A stretch of 41,834 bases of DNA, from contig CAKOSA010000009.1 of NCBI GenBank assembly GCA_934101865.1, positions 1 to 41,834 of the forward strand, given 5' to 3'. This stretch comes from an uncultured Bacilli bacterium (lineage in GTDB: Bacteria > Bacillota_I > Bacilli_A > RF39 > UBA660). Positions 17,404 through 26,284 of the stretch are shown here, one piece after another. Under the pieces are notes generated by a model. It was given only the letters and a program-made list of their open reading frames with translations. It ran no database searches and was not told the origin of the DNA. Position 1 is the stretch's first letter; each line of letters starts with the position of its first letter. A program made the translations under genes and the position numbers.

Positions 17404-18047
17404 CCGTCTATGCAGTTACTGTATATCCATTTTGTTAATTCTTTGTTATTATTTGTTTCATAGTATTTGATTAATCTAGTTAAATAGTCTCCTATTTTAT
17501 CTACGGGTATAGATATTATTCCTTGACCGTTTCTTATCATTTCTTTATTAGCGATAAGATTGGCTACTCTTTTATTTCCATCTATAAACATTTGACTTCT
17601 TTGAAGATAACAGAAGAGATTAATACATTTTTCTAGTTTATGGGGATTATTTAGTATTTCTTGTAACTCTTTGGTATAGTTACACTCTTCTGGTAATTTG
17701 GGACGCCAAGATGTTCCAGTTATACCTACTCCTCTATCACGGAAGTCGCCGAGAGGAGTTATATTTTGGCCTTTACAGATTTCAAAGTGAACTTTTTTTA
17801 TGTAGTCAACGTTTAGTTCTTCATCTATGGTATTTAAAACGTACTCCCAAGCATCTTTTAGGCCTTTTAGTTTTAGCATATCATCTATGGATATTTTACC
17901 TGTATTAACATTATTCATAAAAGAATACGTATCAGCAAATGTTACGGCTATTCCTTCTAAATTAGCACTTTTATATATATTGTCTACTAATTTTCGTTTA
18001 GCAAAGAAAATGTTATCTTCCTTAGTCATATTGTATTTATCTTCCAT
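17397..18047 (-). CDS. Fic/Doc-like protein with Gln in place of the catalytic His
   Basis: A Fido-fold protein of 216 aa. The motif reads QMFIDGNKRVAN at ~152-163 where active enzymes have HxFxDGN(G/K)R, so the catalytic histidine is glutamine (codon CAA). An N-terminal S-x-x-x-E-G element (SANLEG near 27) matches the inhibitory helix. Either the protein is catalytically altered or it belongs to a subgroup that uses Gln. The start and ribosome site are copied from smpB through the 52-bp direct repeat, and the stop codon lies in the other repeat copy. The gene is thus an insertion of about 690 bp between capA and smpB that uses the local translation signals. Confidence 0.85.
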   Translation of the reverse strand: MEDKYNMTKEDNIFFAKRKLVDNIYKSANLEGIAVTFADTYSFMNNVNTGKISIDDMLKLKGLKDAWEYVLNTIDEELNVDYIKKVHFEICKGQNITPLGDFRDRGVGITGTSWRPKLPEECNYTKELQEILNNPHKLEKCINLFCYLQRSQMFIDGNKRVANLIANKEMIRNGQGIISIPVDKIGDYLTRLIKYYETNNNKELTKWIYSNCIDGI

Positions 18048-18093
18048 TTTATTCACCTCTTTTTGGGGCCCTATGGGGGCTTGTAATTATATT
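18042..18093. repeat. 52-bp direct repeat, copy B
   Basis: Second copy of 17352-17403. It lies between the capA stop and the Fic-like gene and provides that gene with its start codon and AGAGGTGA ribosome site. Confidence 0.9.
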
Positions 18094-18100
18094 ATACTTA

Positions 18101-19390
18101 TTATGATAATGGTTTTACAGTTATACTATCGTCTAATCTTGTTACTATTTCCTTATAGTGATTATATACTTCGGTGTAGTTTGGTAAGTAGTTTGCTATA
18201 TCGGGATTAGAGAATGGGACTACTTTATAGTTATTGTAGTTATAACCGTTATGGTAGGTATATATTAGTTGGTTATCAGTGCTTTCTACTTTAAGAGTTG
18301 TTTCACCTTTGTTTACAGTTTTGGTTATTTTGGCACTTCCGAGTAATCCCACCATTTTATTATAGTAATCACTTATTTCTTGTCCGGATAGGAAGTTTCC
18401 TAGGGAATAGTAGACAAGAGTGTCGTCTATATAGGTTATAGGCATTATGACGTGAGGGTGAGCTCCGATAATGATATCGACACCGTTATCGGCAAGGAAC
18501 TGAGCCATATCTTCTTGGTAAGCGGTTGGAGTATGAGTATATTCAACACCCCAGTGCATTGCTACCATTAACAAATCTACTTTATCGCGGACTTTATCGA
18601 TATCTTCTTTCACTTGCTGTTTATAGGCTTGATATTTGGTATCGGTAGCGGGATTATTGATATTATCTATATCGGTTGGCCAAACGTTTACAAGATAGTC
18701 TTTTCCGGTTGGAACGGGGATACCATTAGTTCCGTAAGTATAGCTTAGCATTGTATATTTTATGTGGTTCTTCTCCATTATTTTGACTTCGTCTCTTTGT
18801 TCTGGGCTAGTGTAGCTACCTGCGTATAGTACATCACTGGTATTGCCCCAATAATTTATGGAGTTTTCGATACTTTGGCCGTTTGTTGAGTAATATCTAT
18901 CCATAGTGTGGTTACTTGCGAGGGAAACGAGGTTAAATCCGGCATCTAGCATTGCATCGCCCGCTTCATAAGGGGATAGGAACTGGGGATAACTTGATAG
19001 GCCAAGTTCGGCTCCTCCGAGGATTGTTTCTTGATTGTAGTATGCGAGGTCATAGTTTTGGACAATTTCTTTTATATATGATACCATTGGTTTGAAGTCG
19101 TAGCCGTTTCCGCCGGCATTTTTAGAGGCCTCGTTATAGACGCCATTATGGATAAGGTGGTCGCCGACCATTGCAAGGGTTAATTCATAGGTTTTGGTTT
19201 TATCCTTGGTAATGGTATTTTTGATTTCGGCTATTTTATCGGATGGTTTAGTGCCTTCTTTGGAACCGGTTAGTTTGGTTATGGCAAAGGCGATGGCAAG
19301 TATAATAAGGGTGAGAATTACTAGGCATATTATTATATTACCTATTTTTAGTTTTCTTTTTTGCTTTTTTCTTTTTTTCTTTGTTCTCAT
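18101..19390 (-). CDS. CapA family protein (poly-gamma-glutamate/capsule type)
   Basis: A membrane-anchored metallophosphoesterase-fold protein. A very basic N-terminus (MRTKKKRKKQKRK) and one helix at ~17-40 are followed by the CapA domain: AMVGDHLIHN near 74, YNQETILGG, LASNHTMDRY, MHWGVEYTHTP, and GAHPHVIMP with YYSLGNFL near the end. Family members are linked to polyglutamate or capsule synthesis, but many are of unknown substrate. Its first 53 bases overlap the end of rnr in another frame, so the lysine-rich tail of RNase R and the lysine-rich head of CapA come from the same DNA. It interrupts the usual rnr-smpB pair. Confidence 0.9.
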   Translation of the reverse strand: MRTKKKRKKQKRKLKIGNIIICLVILTLIILAIAFAITKLTGSKEGTKPSDKIAEIKNTITKDKTKTYELTLAMVGDHLIHNGVYNEASKNAGGNGYDFKPMVSYIKEIVQNYDLAYYNQETILGGAELGLSSYPQFLSPYEAGDAMLDAGFNLVSLASNHTMDRYYSTNGQSIENSINYWGNTSDVLYAGSYTSPEQRDEVKIMEKNHIKYTMLSYTYGTNGIPVPTGKDYLVNVWPTDIDNINNPATDTKYQAYKQQVKEDIDKVRDKVDLLMVAMHWGVEYTHTPTAYQEDMAQFLADNGVDIIIGAHPHVIMPITYIDDTLVYYSLGNFLSGQEISDYYNKMVGLLGSAKITKTVNKGETTLKVESTDNQLIYTYHNGYNYNNYKVVPFSNPDIANYLPNYTEVYNHYKEIVTRLDDSITVKPLS

Positions 19391-21476
19391 TTTTTACCTC
19401 TTTTTCTTCCTTATATATTATGAAATCTACCATAGATGTTTCTTTGGATGCTTTTAGAACTTTTACAGTTAGTTTATCACCGAGAGTGAACTTGTTTTTG
19501 GGCCTTCTTCCGATAAGGCTTAGGGTATTTGCATCATATATGTAGTAATCGTTTGGTAAGTCTTCGGTTTTAATTAGGCCTTCAACGGTGTTGGGTAATT
19601 CGACAAAGAGGCCGAACTCGGTTACGCCACTTACAACAGCGGGATATATTTCCCCGATATGTTGTTCCATATACTCGGCTTTTTTCATTTTATCGACATC
19701 GCGTTCACAGTTTATGGCGTCTTGTTCTTTCTGGCTGGTTTGATTAGAGATATCGTAAAGGGTACTATCCCATTTGTTTACGACTTCATCGCTATAATTT
19801 ATGGTATAGTCTTTGATTAGTCTATGGAGTGTTAAGTCGGGATATCTTCTTATTGGGGATGTGAAATGGGAATAGGTTTTGCTGGCAAGACCGAAGTGAC
19901 CGATATTGACATCGCTATATCTGGCTTTGGCCATAGACCTTATGGCAAGGGTGGTAAAGACACCAGCAAAATCTTCTTCTTTAAGGCTTTCTAAGACTTT
20001 TTGATAGTCATAAGGCTTTATTTTATTGGGGTCACTTTTGAACTTTATGCCTTTTAGGGATAGTATATTGAAGAGATTTTTTAGTTTTTCGGGATTTGGT
20101 AAATCGTGAACTCTATATATACAAGGTAAGCCCATATCGGTTATATACTCGGAAACGGTTTCGTTGGCGACAATCATAAAGTTTTCGATTAGTTTTTCGC
20201 CAGTTCGTTGTTCTCTTAGTTTTATTTCCGTTGGTACGCCTTTTTCGTCGACAAGGATTTTGGCTTCGGGTTTATCGAAGTCGAGATAACCACGAGCTAT
20301 CATTTTCTTTCTTAGTATTTGCGATAGTTCGTTCATTAGACGTAAGTCTTTTTCAAATGGTTTATATTCCTCAGCAACGATATTTTTTTCAAGGATATCG
20401 TTTACTTTGTTGTAGGTCATTTGGAGCCTACTTCTTATAACTGATGGGTATATTTCTTTATTTATTACTTTTCCGTTTGGGTCTATTTCCATCATACAGG
20501 TCATTGCTAGTCTATCGACGCTGGGATTTAGTGAGCATATTCCGTTTGATAGTTTATGGGGTAGCATTGGTACTACTCTATCAACGAGATAGACACTGGT
20601 AGAACGGAAGTAGGCTTCTTTATCGAGGGAGCTTCCTTCTTTTACATAATGGGATACGTCCGCTATGTGAACGCCCAGATTATAGGTGCCCGTAGGGTTC
20701 TTTTTTATGGAAATGGCGTCATCGATATCTTTGGTGTCATCGCCATCAATGGTGAATATGGTTAGGTCGCGGAGGTCTTTCCGGCCTTTTAGGTCAGCGG
20801 GTGACACTTCGTTTGGGATGGTGGCAAGTTCTTCTATGACGTCCTCAGGGAAATAGGGGCGGAAGTTGTACTGGTATACATAGGAGAGAATATCGATGCC
20901 TACGTCGTTTTTGTGGCCGATTAGTTTGGTAATGATTGCACTATGGTTGGTTCTTTTTATCATTACAACGGAGCCGTCAACGATATTGTGGGTTTCATCC
21001 TTGATAACGGGGATGTCGCCGTACTTACGGTTATTGCATCTTACATAGCACTTTCCTTCTTTATAGTATACTTCCCCTACTATTTCTTTATCGTCCTTTT
21101 TGAGAATTCTAACAACACGGCCCTCATTTCGGTACATATCGATTATTTCGATTAAGACGATATCGTCATTGGTAGCACCAGCGAGATTGGCTTCGTTTAT
21201 ATAGACATCCTTGGAATGGTTTTCAATAACGACAAAGCCATATCCTTTGGGGTTTACGATTAGTTTTCCTTGCAAATAATGGGTATTTTTGACAAGGGTA
21301 TAGTTTTTCTTCTTTTCGCTATAATAGACTAGGCCTTCTTCTTCTAAGTGTTTTAGATTTTTCTGGACTTCTTCTAACTCTTCGGCCGTAGTTAGTCCAA
21401 GGGCATCGTTTATTTCGATAATGCTTTGACTGGGTCTATTTTTGGTTTCTAATATTTTTATTATTTTCTCTTTCAC
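19338..21476 (-). CDS. rnr: ribonuclease R
   Basis: A processive 3'-5' exoribonuclease that degrades structured RNA and assists trans-translation. The order is an N-terminal winged helix (~1-65), cold-shock domains (~70-220), and the RNB catalytic domain with TIDGDDTKDIDDAIS near residue 245 carrying the metal-binding Asp cluster. An S1 domain follows (EIYPAVVSGVTEFGLFVEL, ~620-700), then a Lys-rich tail. The length of 712 aa is normal. The GTG start is supported by GGAG eight bases upstream. It lies directly after secG, the common Firmicutes order secG-rnr-smpB. Confidence 0.97.
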   Translation of the reverse strand: MKEKIIKILETKNRPSQSIIEINDALGLTTAEELEEVQKNLKHLEEEGLVYYSEKKKNYTLVKNTHYLQGKLIVNPKGYGFVVIENHSKDVYINEANLAGATNDDIVLIEIIDMYRNEGRVVRILKKDDKEIVGEVYYKEGKCYVRCNNRKYGDIPVIKDETHNIVDGSVVMIKRTNHSAIITKLIGHKNDVGIDILSYVYQYNFRPYFPEDVIEELATIPNEVSPADLKGRKDLRDLTIFTIDGDDTKDIDDAISIKKNPTGTYNLGVHIADVSHYVKEGSSLDKEAYFRSTSVYLVDRVVPMLPHKLSNGICSLNPSVDRLAMTCMMEIDPNGKVINKEIYPSVIRSRLQMTYNKVNDILEKNIVAEEYKPFEKDLRLMNELSQILRKKMIARGYLDFDKPEAKILVDEKGVPTEIKLREQRTGEKLIENFMIVANETVSEYITDMGLPCIYRVHDLPNPEKLKNLFNILSLKGIKFKSDPNKIKPYDYQKVLESLKEEDFAGVFTTLAIRSMAKARYSDVNIGHFGLASKTYSHFTSPIRRYPDLTLHRLIKDYTINYSDEVVNKWDSTLYDISNQTSQKEQDAINCERDVDKMKKAEYMEQHIGEIYPAVVSGVTEFGLFVELPNTVEGLIKTEDLPNDYYIYDANTLSLIGRRPKNKFTLGDKLTVKVLKASKETSMVDFIIYKEEKEVKNENKEKKKKAKKKTKNR

Positions 21477-21512
21477 ATAACCAACTCCTTAAATTAAAAG
21501 GCTTATATAAGC

Positions 21513-21728
21513 CTACATAAATGATATGAACATACATAGGATAAAAAATGTAAATCCTAATATAAATGTTACTCTACTTATAAATAATTCGGGTCCTCTT
21601 TCCTTACGGTTAGAGAATAACTCAGAATCGCCCGTTGTTTCGATAATGCTGGCTGATGCTGCTTTACCGCTTTGCAATAAGACGATTGCTATTAATAAAA
21701 TTGATATTATTACTACTACTGTTTCCAT
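21513..21728 (-). CDS. secG: preprotein translocase subunit SecG
   Basis: A 71-aa inner-membrane protein with two helices (~3-20 and ~51-70) joined by the family loop LLQSGKAASAS...GDSELF. SecG assists SecYE in protein export. It is the first gene of the secG-rnr transcript. GGAGGAAACAAT upstream supports the start. Confidence 0.95.
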   Translation of the reverse strand: METVVVIISILLIAIVLLQSGKAASASIIETTGDSELFSNRKERGPELFISRVTFILGFTFFILCMFISFM

Positions 21729-21807
21729 AATTGTTTCCTCCTTAATTCATTTTACCATATATAGTATGATTAATCAAGATAATTGAGTTATTTTTTTAGA
21801 GAAAAAA

Positions 21808-21821
21808 GCCCTATCGGGGGC
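21808..21821. repeat. dispersed 14-mer, reverse orientation
   Basis: GCCCTATCGGGGGC, the exact reverse complement of the copy at 2100. It lies upstream of secG and after the end of the DUF4143 gene. Confidence 0.75.
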
Positions 21822-21886
21822 TGGTATTTGAATAGAACTTTTTACAGAGATGAGTTATATTTATTTTTATTATTCTATGTTCTTTA

Positions 21887-23137
21887 TTAATAATTAAGAC
21901 TATCGGGGTCAAGGAAAAAATCAAATATACTCATAGTTATAATTCCGTTTTCATTTCTAGTTCTTTTGATATAATCTTTAACGATTATAATTTTTTTGAA
22001 GGCATCATTTATTTTTAAAAGTGGTCTTTCTTCTTGATTTAGTTTTTCTTCTGTTGGCATACTAAATGCTGATTGAATATATATTTTATTATTTCCTTTA
22101 TTGGCAATGAAGTCTACTTCTAATTGTTTATAGGTATATTCTTTTTCCGTTCTTTCTTTTAGTTCTATGACACCAACATCAACGTTATAGCCTCTTCTTT
22201 TTAATTCTAGATATATGACATTTTCCATAATATGGGTTTCTTCGGGCTGGCGAAAGTTTATAAATGAGTTTCTTATTCCTAAATCACTAAAATAGAATTT
22301 ATATGGAGTACTCATATATTTTTTTCCTTTTACGTCATACCTTTCGGTTTTTTCTATTAAAAAGGCTTCTTCTAAATATTTTAAATAAAGACTTATGGTT
22401 TTGGGGTCAATATTTAGTCCAGCAGTAGATTTAAAGGTATCGGATAATTTTTTAGGGTTGGATAAGGAACCGATACTCGAAGATATTATTTCTACTAAAC
22501 TAACTAATTTGGCATCATTTTTTATATCATTTCTTTCTATTACATCATTAATATACACATTTTTTTGTTGAGCTTTTAGGTAAGATGCTTTTCTTTCATC
22601 GGTATTCATTGATACTACTAATGGTAATCCTCCGTAGGTTATGTACTCTATCCAACCGTCGAATTTATCGCCTTCATATACTGACATAAATTCATAATAA
22701 GATAGTGGATATATTTTTATATCTTCCCCACGACCACGGAACTCGGTAATTATGTCACTTGACAAAAACTTGGAGTTACTTCCTGTTACATATATATCAA
22801 TATTAGTTATTCTTAGAAGTCCATTTAATACGCCTTCAAAATTTTCTACCAATTGGATTTCATCTAATATTATATAATATGTGTCTTTATCTATTATTTT
22901 TTCTTTAACATATTTGCTTAGGTTTTTGGGATTTAATAGTTCTTCATTATCTGTATCATCTAAGGCTACTTTAATTATATGGTCTTCTTTAACTCCTTCT
23001 TCTATAAGATAGTTATAGAATATAGTGTTTAATAGATAGGATTTTCCACACTGATGAACTCCAATTAATATTTTAATTAGACCGTCATTTTTGGCTTCTA
23101 TTAATTTTTTTAAATAGTAATCTCTTTTTATTTCCAT
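21887..23137 (-). CDS. AAA+ ATPase with DUF4143 C-terminus, second copy
   Basis: A paralogue of the gene at 2120-3361 with the same architecture. The P-loop reads GVHQCGKS near residue 26, the Walker B ILDEIQ near 90, then FRGRGEDIKIYPLSYYEF, ERYDVKGKKYMSTPYKFYFSDLG and the nuclease-like QLEVDFIAN near 345. The first copy has SKNKF where this one has the expected GSNSKF. ATG 23137 follows GAGAAG at six bases and is preferred to the ATG six bases earlier. It is separated from proS by a strong bidirectional terminator, so it has its own promoter. The cellular role is unknown. Confidence 0.88.
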   Translation of the reverse strand: MEIKRDYYLKKLIEAKNDGLIKILIGVHQCGKSYLLNTIFYNYLIEEGVKEDHIIKVALDDTDNEELLNPKNLSKYVKEKIIDKDTYYIILDEIQLVENFEGVLNGLLRITNIDIYVTGSNSKFLSSDIITEFRGRGEDIKIYPLSYYEFMSVYEGDKFDGWIEYITYGGLPLVVSMNTDERKASYLKAQQKNVYINDVIERNDIKNDAKLVSLVEIISSSIGSLSNPKKLSDTFKSTAGLNIDPKTISLYLKYLEEAFLIEKTERYDVKGKKYMSTPYKFYFSDLGIRNSFINFRQPEETHIMENVIYLELKRRGYNVDVGVIELKERTEKEYTYKQLEVDFIANKGNNKIYIQSAFSMPTEEKLNQEERPLLKINDAFKKIIIVKDYIKRTRNENGIITMSIFDFFLDPDSLNY

Positions 23138-23193
23138 ATACATCTTCTCTTTTCAAACATATTTTACTCTATTTTATACAAATTAGTAATGCT

Positions 23194-23234
23194 CTATTCC
23201 AAAAAAACTCCACTGTGGAGTTTTTTTGGAATAG
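23194..23234. terminator. bidirectional intrinsic terminator
   Basis: A perfect 19-bp inverted repeat with a 3-base centre; each arm contains seven A or seven T. Its position after proS makes it the proS terminator on the minus strand. Confidence 0.9.
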
Positions 23235-23273
23235 GAACTTTCTTTTAAAACATAATAACAAATTATTGCTATA

Positions 23274-24695
23274 TTAATATTGAATACCCCATACTACTAA
23301 ATGTTTGGCTTCTTGGCCACAAACGATACAAGTTTTATCCTTTGGATTATCGTCTATTATACACCTTGATTTAGTGCCTTTTATTTCTTTCATTTTTTCT
23401 TCGCACTCTTGGTTTCCACACCAATGGGCTTTGATGAAACCTGGCTTAGTATTCATAATGTCTTCGACTTCTTTTAGAGTAGTACAAGTGTAAGTTAGGT
23501 TTTCTCTATTTGCAAGGGCTTTATTATACATCCTTTTTTGCATTTCTTCTAACTCTTTGGTTATAACAACCGTTATATCTTCATTTAAAGATATGGTTTC
23601 TTTTTCATAAGTATCTCTTTTAAAGATAGTTAGGTTTCCTTGTTCAAGGTCCCTTGCTCCGAGTTCTATACGTAGGGGAATACCGTTTACCTCAGCCTCA
23701 GCGAAACGATATCCAGGGCTTTTAGCTGAATTATCTAGTTTTGTAGATATGTCTTTTGTTTCGAGTTCTTTTTTTATCTTCGTACAGGTATTTAATACTT
23801 TTTCGTCAGTACCAATAGGGACAATGACAACTTTTGTTGGAGCTATTTTTGGTGGTAACACTAGGCCTTTATCATCACTATGAACCATAATAAGGGCTCC
23901 GATACTTCTTGTTGATAGGCCCCAAGATGTTTGATAAGCGTAGTCGGTCTGGCTATCTTTATTTGTAAATGATATATCGTAGGCTTTGGAGAATTTTTGA
24001 CCAAAATAGTGGCTAGTTCCAGATTGGAGCGTTACACCATTTTGCATAAGGGCCTCGATTGTTAGGGTATATTCAGCTCCGGAAAATTTCTCTTTTTCGG
24101 TTTTTCGACCGGTAATAACGGGTATAGCTAGATAGTCTTCAAAGAGGCTCTTGTATATTTCTAGCATTCTCTTTGTTTCTTCTTCGGCCTCGGTACTTGT
24201 TTCGTGGATAGTATGACCTTCTTGCCATAGAAATTCTCTACTTCTTAGGAAGGGTCTTGTTTCTTTTTCCCACCTAAGAACGCTACACCACTGGTTATAT
24301 TTTTTGGGTAAATCACGCCAAGATGATACAACTTTACTATAATAGTCGCTGAAAAGGGTTTCACTGGTTGGTCTTATACACATCCTTTCTTCTAGTTCCT
24401 TGGTTCCACCCATTGTTACCCAAGCAGCCTCGGGAGCAAAACCGTTTATTAGGTCGCTTTCTTTTTTCATTAGGTTTTCTGGTATTAGTAATGGCATATA
24501 TATGTTTTCGTGGCCAGTTTCTTTGAACTTTTTATCTAATACTTTTTGGATTTCTTCCCATATTGCGTAACCGTTTGGTTCTATAACGATGCATCCTTTT
24601 ACATTTGAGTAATCGGCTAAGTGAGCGGCCTTAACGACATCGGTATACCATTTTGCAAAGTCATCACTTCTATTTGTTATTGCTTTATTGTTCAT
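23274..24695 (-). CDS. proS: prolyl-tRNA synthetase (short, archaeal/eukaryotic-type)
   Basis: Charges tRNAPro with proline. At 473 aa it lacks the editing insertion of the long bacterial form. Class II motifs are seen: motif 2 VLRWEKETRPFLRSREFLWQ near residue 145-165, and motif 3 GLSTRSIGALIMVHSDDKG near 260-280. The anticodon-binding domain follows, and a C-terminal zinc-type domain holds CGNQEC and CIVCGQ. tRNA-Pro lies directly upstream on the same strand, so enzyme and substrate may be co-transcribed. This ProS type occurs in mollicutes and some Firmicutes. Confidence 0.97.
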   Translation of the reverse strand: MNNKAITNRSDDFAKWYTDVVKAAHLADYSNVKGCIVIEPNGYAIWEEIQKVLDKKFKETGHENIYMPLLIPENLMKKESDLINGFAPEAAWVTMGGTKELEERMCIRPTSETLFSDYYSKVVSSWRDLPKKYNQWCSVLRWEKETRPFLRSREFLWQEGHTIHETSTEAEEETKRMLEIYKSLFEDYLAIPVITGRKTEKEKFSGAEYTLTIEALMQNGVTLQSGTSHYFGQKFSKAYDISFTNKDSQTDYAYQTSWGLSTRSIGALIMVHSDDKGLVLPPKIAPTKVVIVPIGTDEKVLNTCTKIKKELETKDISTKLDNSAKSPGYRFAEAEVNGIPLRIELGARDLEQGNLTIFKRDTYEKETISLNEDITVVITKELEEMQKRMYNKALANRENLTYTCTTLKEVEDIMNTKPGFIKAHWCGNQECEEKMKEIKGTKSRCIIDDNPKDKTCIVCGQEAKHLVVWGIQY

Positions 24696-24779
24696 ATTAT
24701 CGTCCCCTATCCCTATATTTATCTTAATATTTATTTAAGTAAAAAAAATAACAATACCAAAGGTAATGTTTATAATAAC

Positions 24780-24856
24780 TGGTCGGGAAGACAGGATTTG
24801 AACCTGCAACCCTTTGGTCCCAAACCAAATGCTCTACCAAGTTGAGCCACTTCCCG
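24780..24856 (-). tRNA. tRNA-Pro (anticodon TGG)
   Basis: Acceptor stem CGGGAAG/CTTCCCG, T-arm GGTTCAAATCC, anticodon loop TTTGGGA with TGG in the middle, discriminator A, and an encoded CCA. It lies 84 bases upstream of proS and ten bases after tRNA-Ala. Confidence 0.97.
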
Positions 24857-24865
24857 AAAAAAATA

Positions 24866-24942
24866 TGGTGGAGAATAAGGGACTCGAACCCTTGACCCCC
24901 TGCGTGCAAGGCAGGTGCTCTAGCCAACTGAGCTAATTCCCC
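24866..24942 (-). tRNA. tRNA-Ala (anticodon TGC)
   Basis: Acceptor stem GGGGAAT/ATTCTCC with a G-T pair, anticodon stem CCTGC/GCAGG around TTGCA, T-arm GGTTCGAGTCC, and an encoded CCA. First gene of the tRNA-Ala, tRNA-Pro, proS unit. Confidence 0.97.
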
Positions 24943-24955
24943 AACGACAATATCA

Positions 24956-24984
24956 ATTATATATGATGTATTGGCATTTGTCAA
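24956..24984 (-). promoter_or_regulatory. consensus promoter of the tRNA unit
   Basis: Minus-strand TTGACA (24979-24984), a spacer of exactly 17 bases and TATAAT (24956-24961): both hexamers match consensus. It lies 14 bases before the tRNA-Ala 5' end. Confidence 0.92.
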
Positions 24985-25031
24985 TACTTTTTTTGAAATT
25001 TAACTAATTGTTAACGTTTTTTGCTATTTTT

Positions 25032-25048
25032 AAGGGTTTCGGACCCTT
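25032..25048. terminator. hairpin after the 25085 gene
   Basis: Stem AAGGGT/ACCCTT with loop TTCGG, flanked on both sides by TTTGCTAT. It has no strong T-run on the minus strand, so its role as a terminator is uncertain. Confidence 0.45.
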
Positions 25049-25084
25049 ATTTTGCTATCCTTATTATATATATATATTGATATT

Positions 25085-25849
25085 TTAGTTGTTTTTGTAA
25101 TCTTCCAATAGTTCCAAAGATCTTTGACGAGCCAAAACTTTTTTGGTATTTCGTTCTAATTTTTGTTTGGCCTCTTCTTCTAGCTCTTTATATATTATAT
25201 GAAAGATTGGGTTTAGGTTGTTATTTTCCACTTTATAAATATTACCATTATCATCAAAGGCCTCTCCTAGTATTTGCCCGCTTAGCGTAACAAACCCTGA
25301 GAGTTTTCTACTAATTGTTGTGTCTTCTATGAAGGATATTTGAACTGAGAAATGGATAATTCCGTGCGTTTGAGGCAGATTTTGGGCCGACAGGTAGTTA
25401 CTGGATAATTCCGTGAAAGCGTTTGATATGATTTGGGCGGTTTTGTAGTTATATAGATAAAGCAAGCCCTCGATATCTGATATAACGATTGTTTCTTTCC
25501 TATTTAAAAGGGGGTCCAAATTGTACTGTTTTTCTCTGCTATAATACCATTTTTTCTGGGTACAGAGGACGCCTTCTTTGTAACTGTAATGTGTATAGTT
25601 GTAGCCTATTATTCTGCTAGCTCCATTTCGAAAGGTTTTCTCTATTTCTTTTTCCTTTGTTAAGAAGTTTTCCTTATCTAAGGCAATAAACTCGATACTT
25701 CCCTCGGCATCTAGAATAAGGGGTGTACCATTACCTGCATAAACGCCTTTTATTACTTTATAGGCTCCCTCATTTATGGTAAAGTTCTTTATTACATAAT
25801 GGGTATTAAGGCTGTCACTATTGGCACCGTTTATTACTCTTAGTTTCAT
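25085..25849 (-). CDS. unknown cytosolic protein
   Basis: I do not recognise this family. The 254-aa product is soluble, with no signal peptide or membrane helix. The first ~70 residues look beta-rich (KLRVINGANSDSLNTHYVIKNFTI). The middle has FSVQISFIEDTTISRKLSGFVTLSG. The last ~35 residues form a charged helix (YKELEEEAKQKLERNTKK). I move the start to 25849 because GGAGGAAGG lies ahead of that ATG, not ahead of the earlier one. It is monocistronic, between the tRNA promoter and the degenerate repeat region. Confidence 0.7.
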   Translation of the reverse strand: MKLRVINGANSDSLNTHYVIKNFTINEGAYKVIKGVYAGNGTPLILDAEGSIEFIALDKENFLTKEKEIEKTFRNGASRIIGYNYTHYSYKEGVLCTQKKWYYSREKQYNLDPLLNRKETIVISDIEGLLYLYNYKTAQIISNAFTELSSNYLSAQNLPQTHGIIHFSVQISFIEDTTISRKLSGFVTLSGQILGEAFDDNGNIYKVENNNLNPIFHIIYKELEEEAKQKLERNTKKVLARQRSLELLEDYKNN

Positions 25850-25963
25850 ATTACTTCCTTCCTCCACTTGACTTAATATGTTATCATAGTTTGGAGGTAT
25901 TTGCAAGGGTTTTTGAGAAGTTTTTTCAATTTTTTTACTTATTAAAGATAGTATTTTCTTATT

Positions 25964-25977
25964 ACCCTATCGGGGGC
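25964..25977. repeat. dispersed 14-mer, one mismatch
   Basis: ACCCTATCGGGGGC. The equivalent position in the second copy of the local duplication (near 26382) lacks the GC-rich part, so the motif was gained or lost within this repeat pair. Confidence 0.65.
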
Positions 25978-26136
25978 AACTACCACTATTATTTGCATTA
26001 ACATAGATATTAATATTACTGAGATTACCATTTTCAATAATTCATTATTAATATAGTATTCTTTATGTAAAATTATTCTTTGATAGTATATCATTTCGTA
26101 CTTGTGGTTCACATTTTATCAATTTATATTCACATT

Positions 26137-26202
26137 TTATTCTTTTGGATCACATTTGGGGCTACATATTGTTTTATATTTTTGATTTTTGGCATTTACA
26201 CT
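26137..26202 (-). pseudogene. remnant of the 3' end of an AlbA_2-type gene
   Basis: The last ~21 codons, reading NAKNQKYKTICSPKCDPKE, match the C-terminus of the intact gene at 26511-28013 (NAKNQKYKTICSLKCEPKE). Nothing upstream matches, so the rest of the gene was lost or replaced by the small transcription unit at 26232-26330. Confidence 0.8.
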
Positions 26203-26284
26203 ACGTGATAATAGTACCACAATATTTTAAGAAAAATAGGGCTCCATCAGTTAAGACAGTGCCCTTGCAAAAATGTATTACCAT
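26201..26284 (-). CDS. possible 27-aa peptide
   Basis: The frame MVIHFCKGTVLTDGALFF... begins 18 bases after the -10 of a strong promoter, with a purine-rich GCGAGAAAAA before its ATG. The intrinsic terminator at 26232-26265 lies inside the frame, so transcripts ending there would have no stop codon. It may be a short peptide, or the region may be purely a small RNA. Confidence 0.25.
   Translation of the reverse strand: MVIHFCKGTVLTDGALFFLKYCGTIIT

Larger units (their letters stand above)
25925..26202. repeat. degenerate direct repeat, copy A
   Basis: Imperfect match to 26337-26577; the best stretch is about 170 bases around CATTTCGTACTTGTGG. It contains a dead 3' end of an AlbA_2-type gene plus its downstream sequence, and carries extra sequence including the dispersed 14-mer. 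Confidence 0.8.

Noticed and set aside
24696..24779. T-box or other riboswitch before proS
   Set aside because: Only 84 bases separate tRNA-Pro from proS, and no T-box sequence or terminator stem is present.
24724..24984. Minus-strand ORF of 86 codons over the tRNA genes
   Set aside because: It is the translation of tRNA-Ala and tRNA-Pro themselves; the tRNAs explain the sequence fully.
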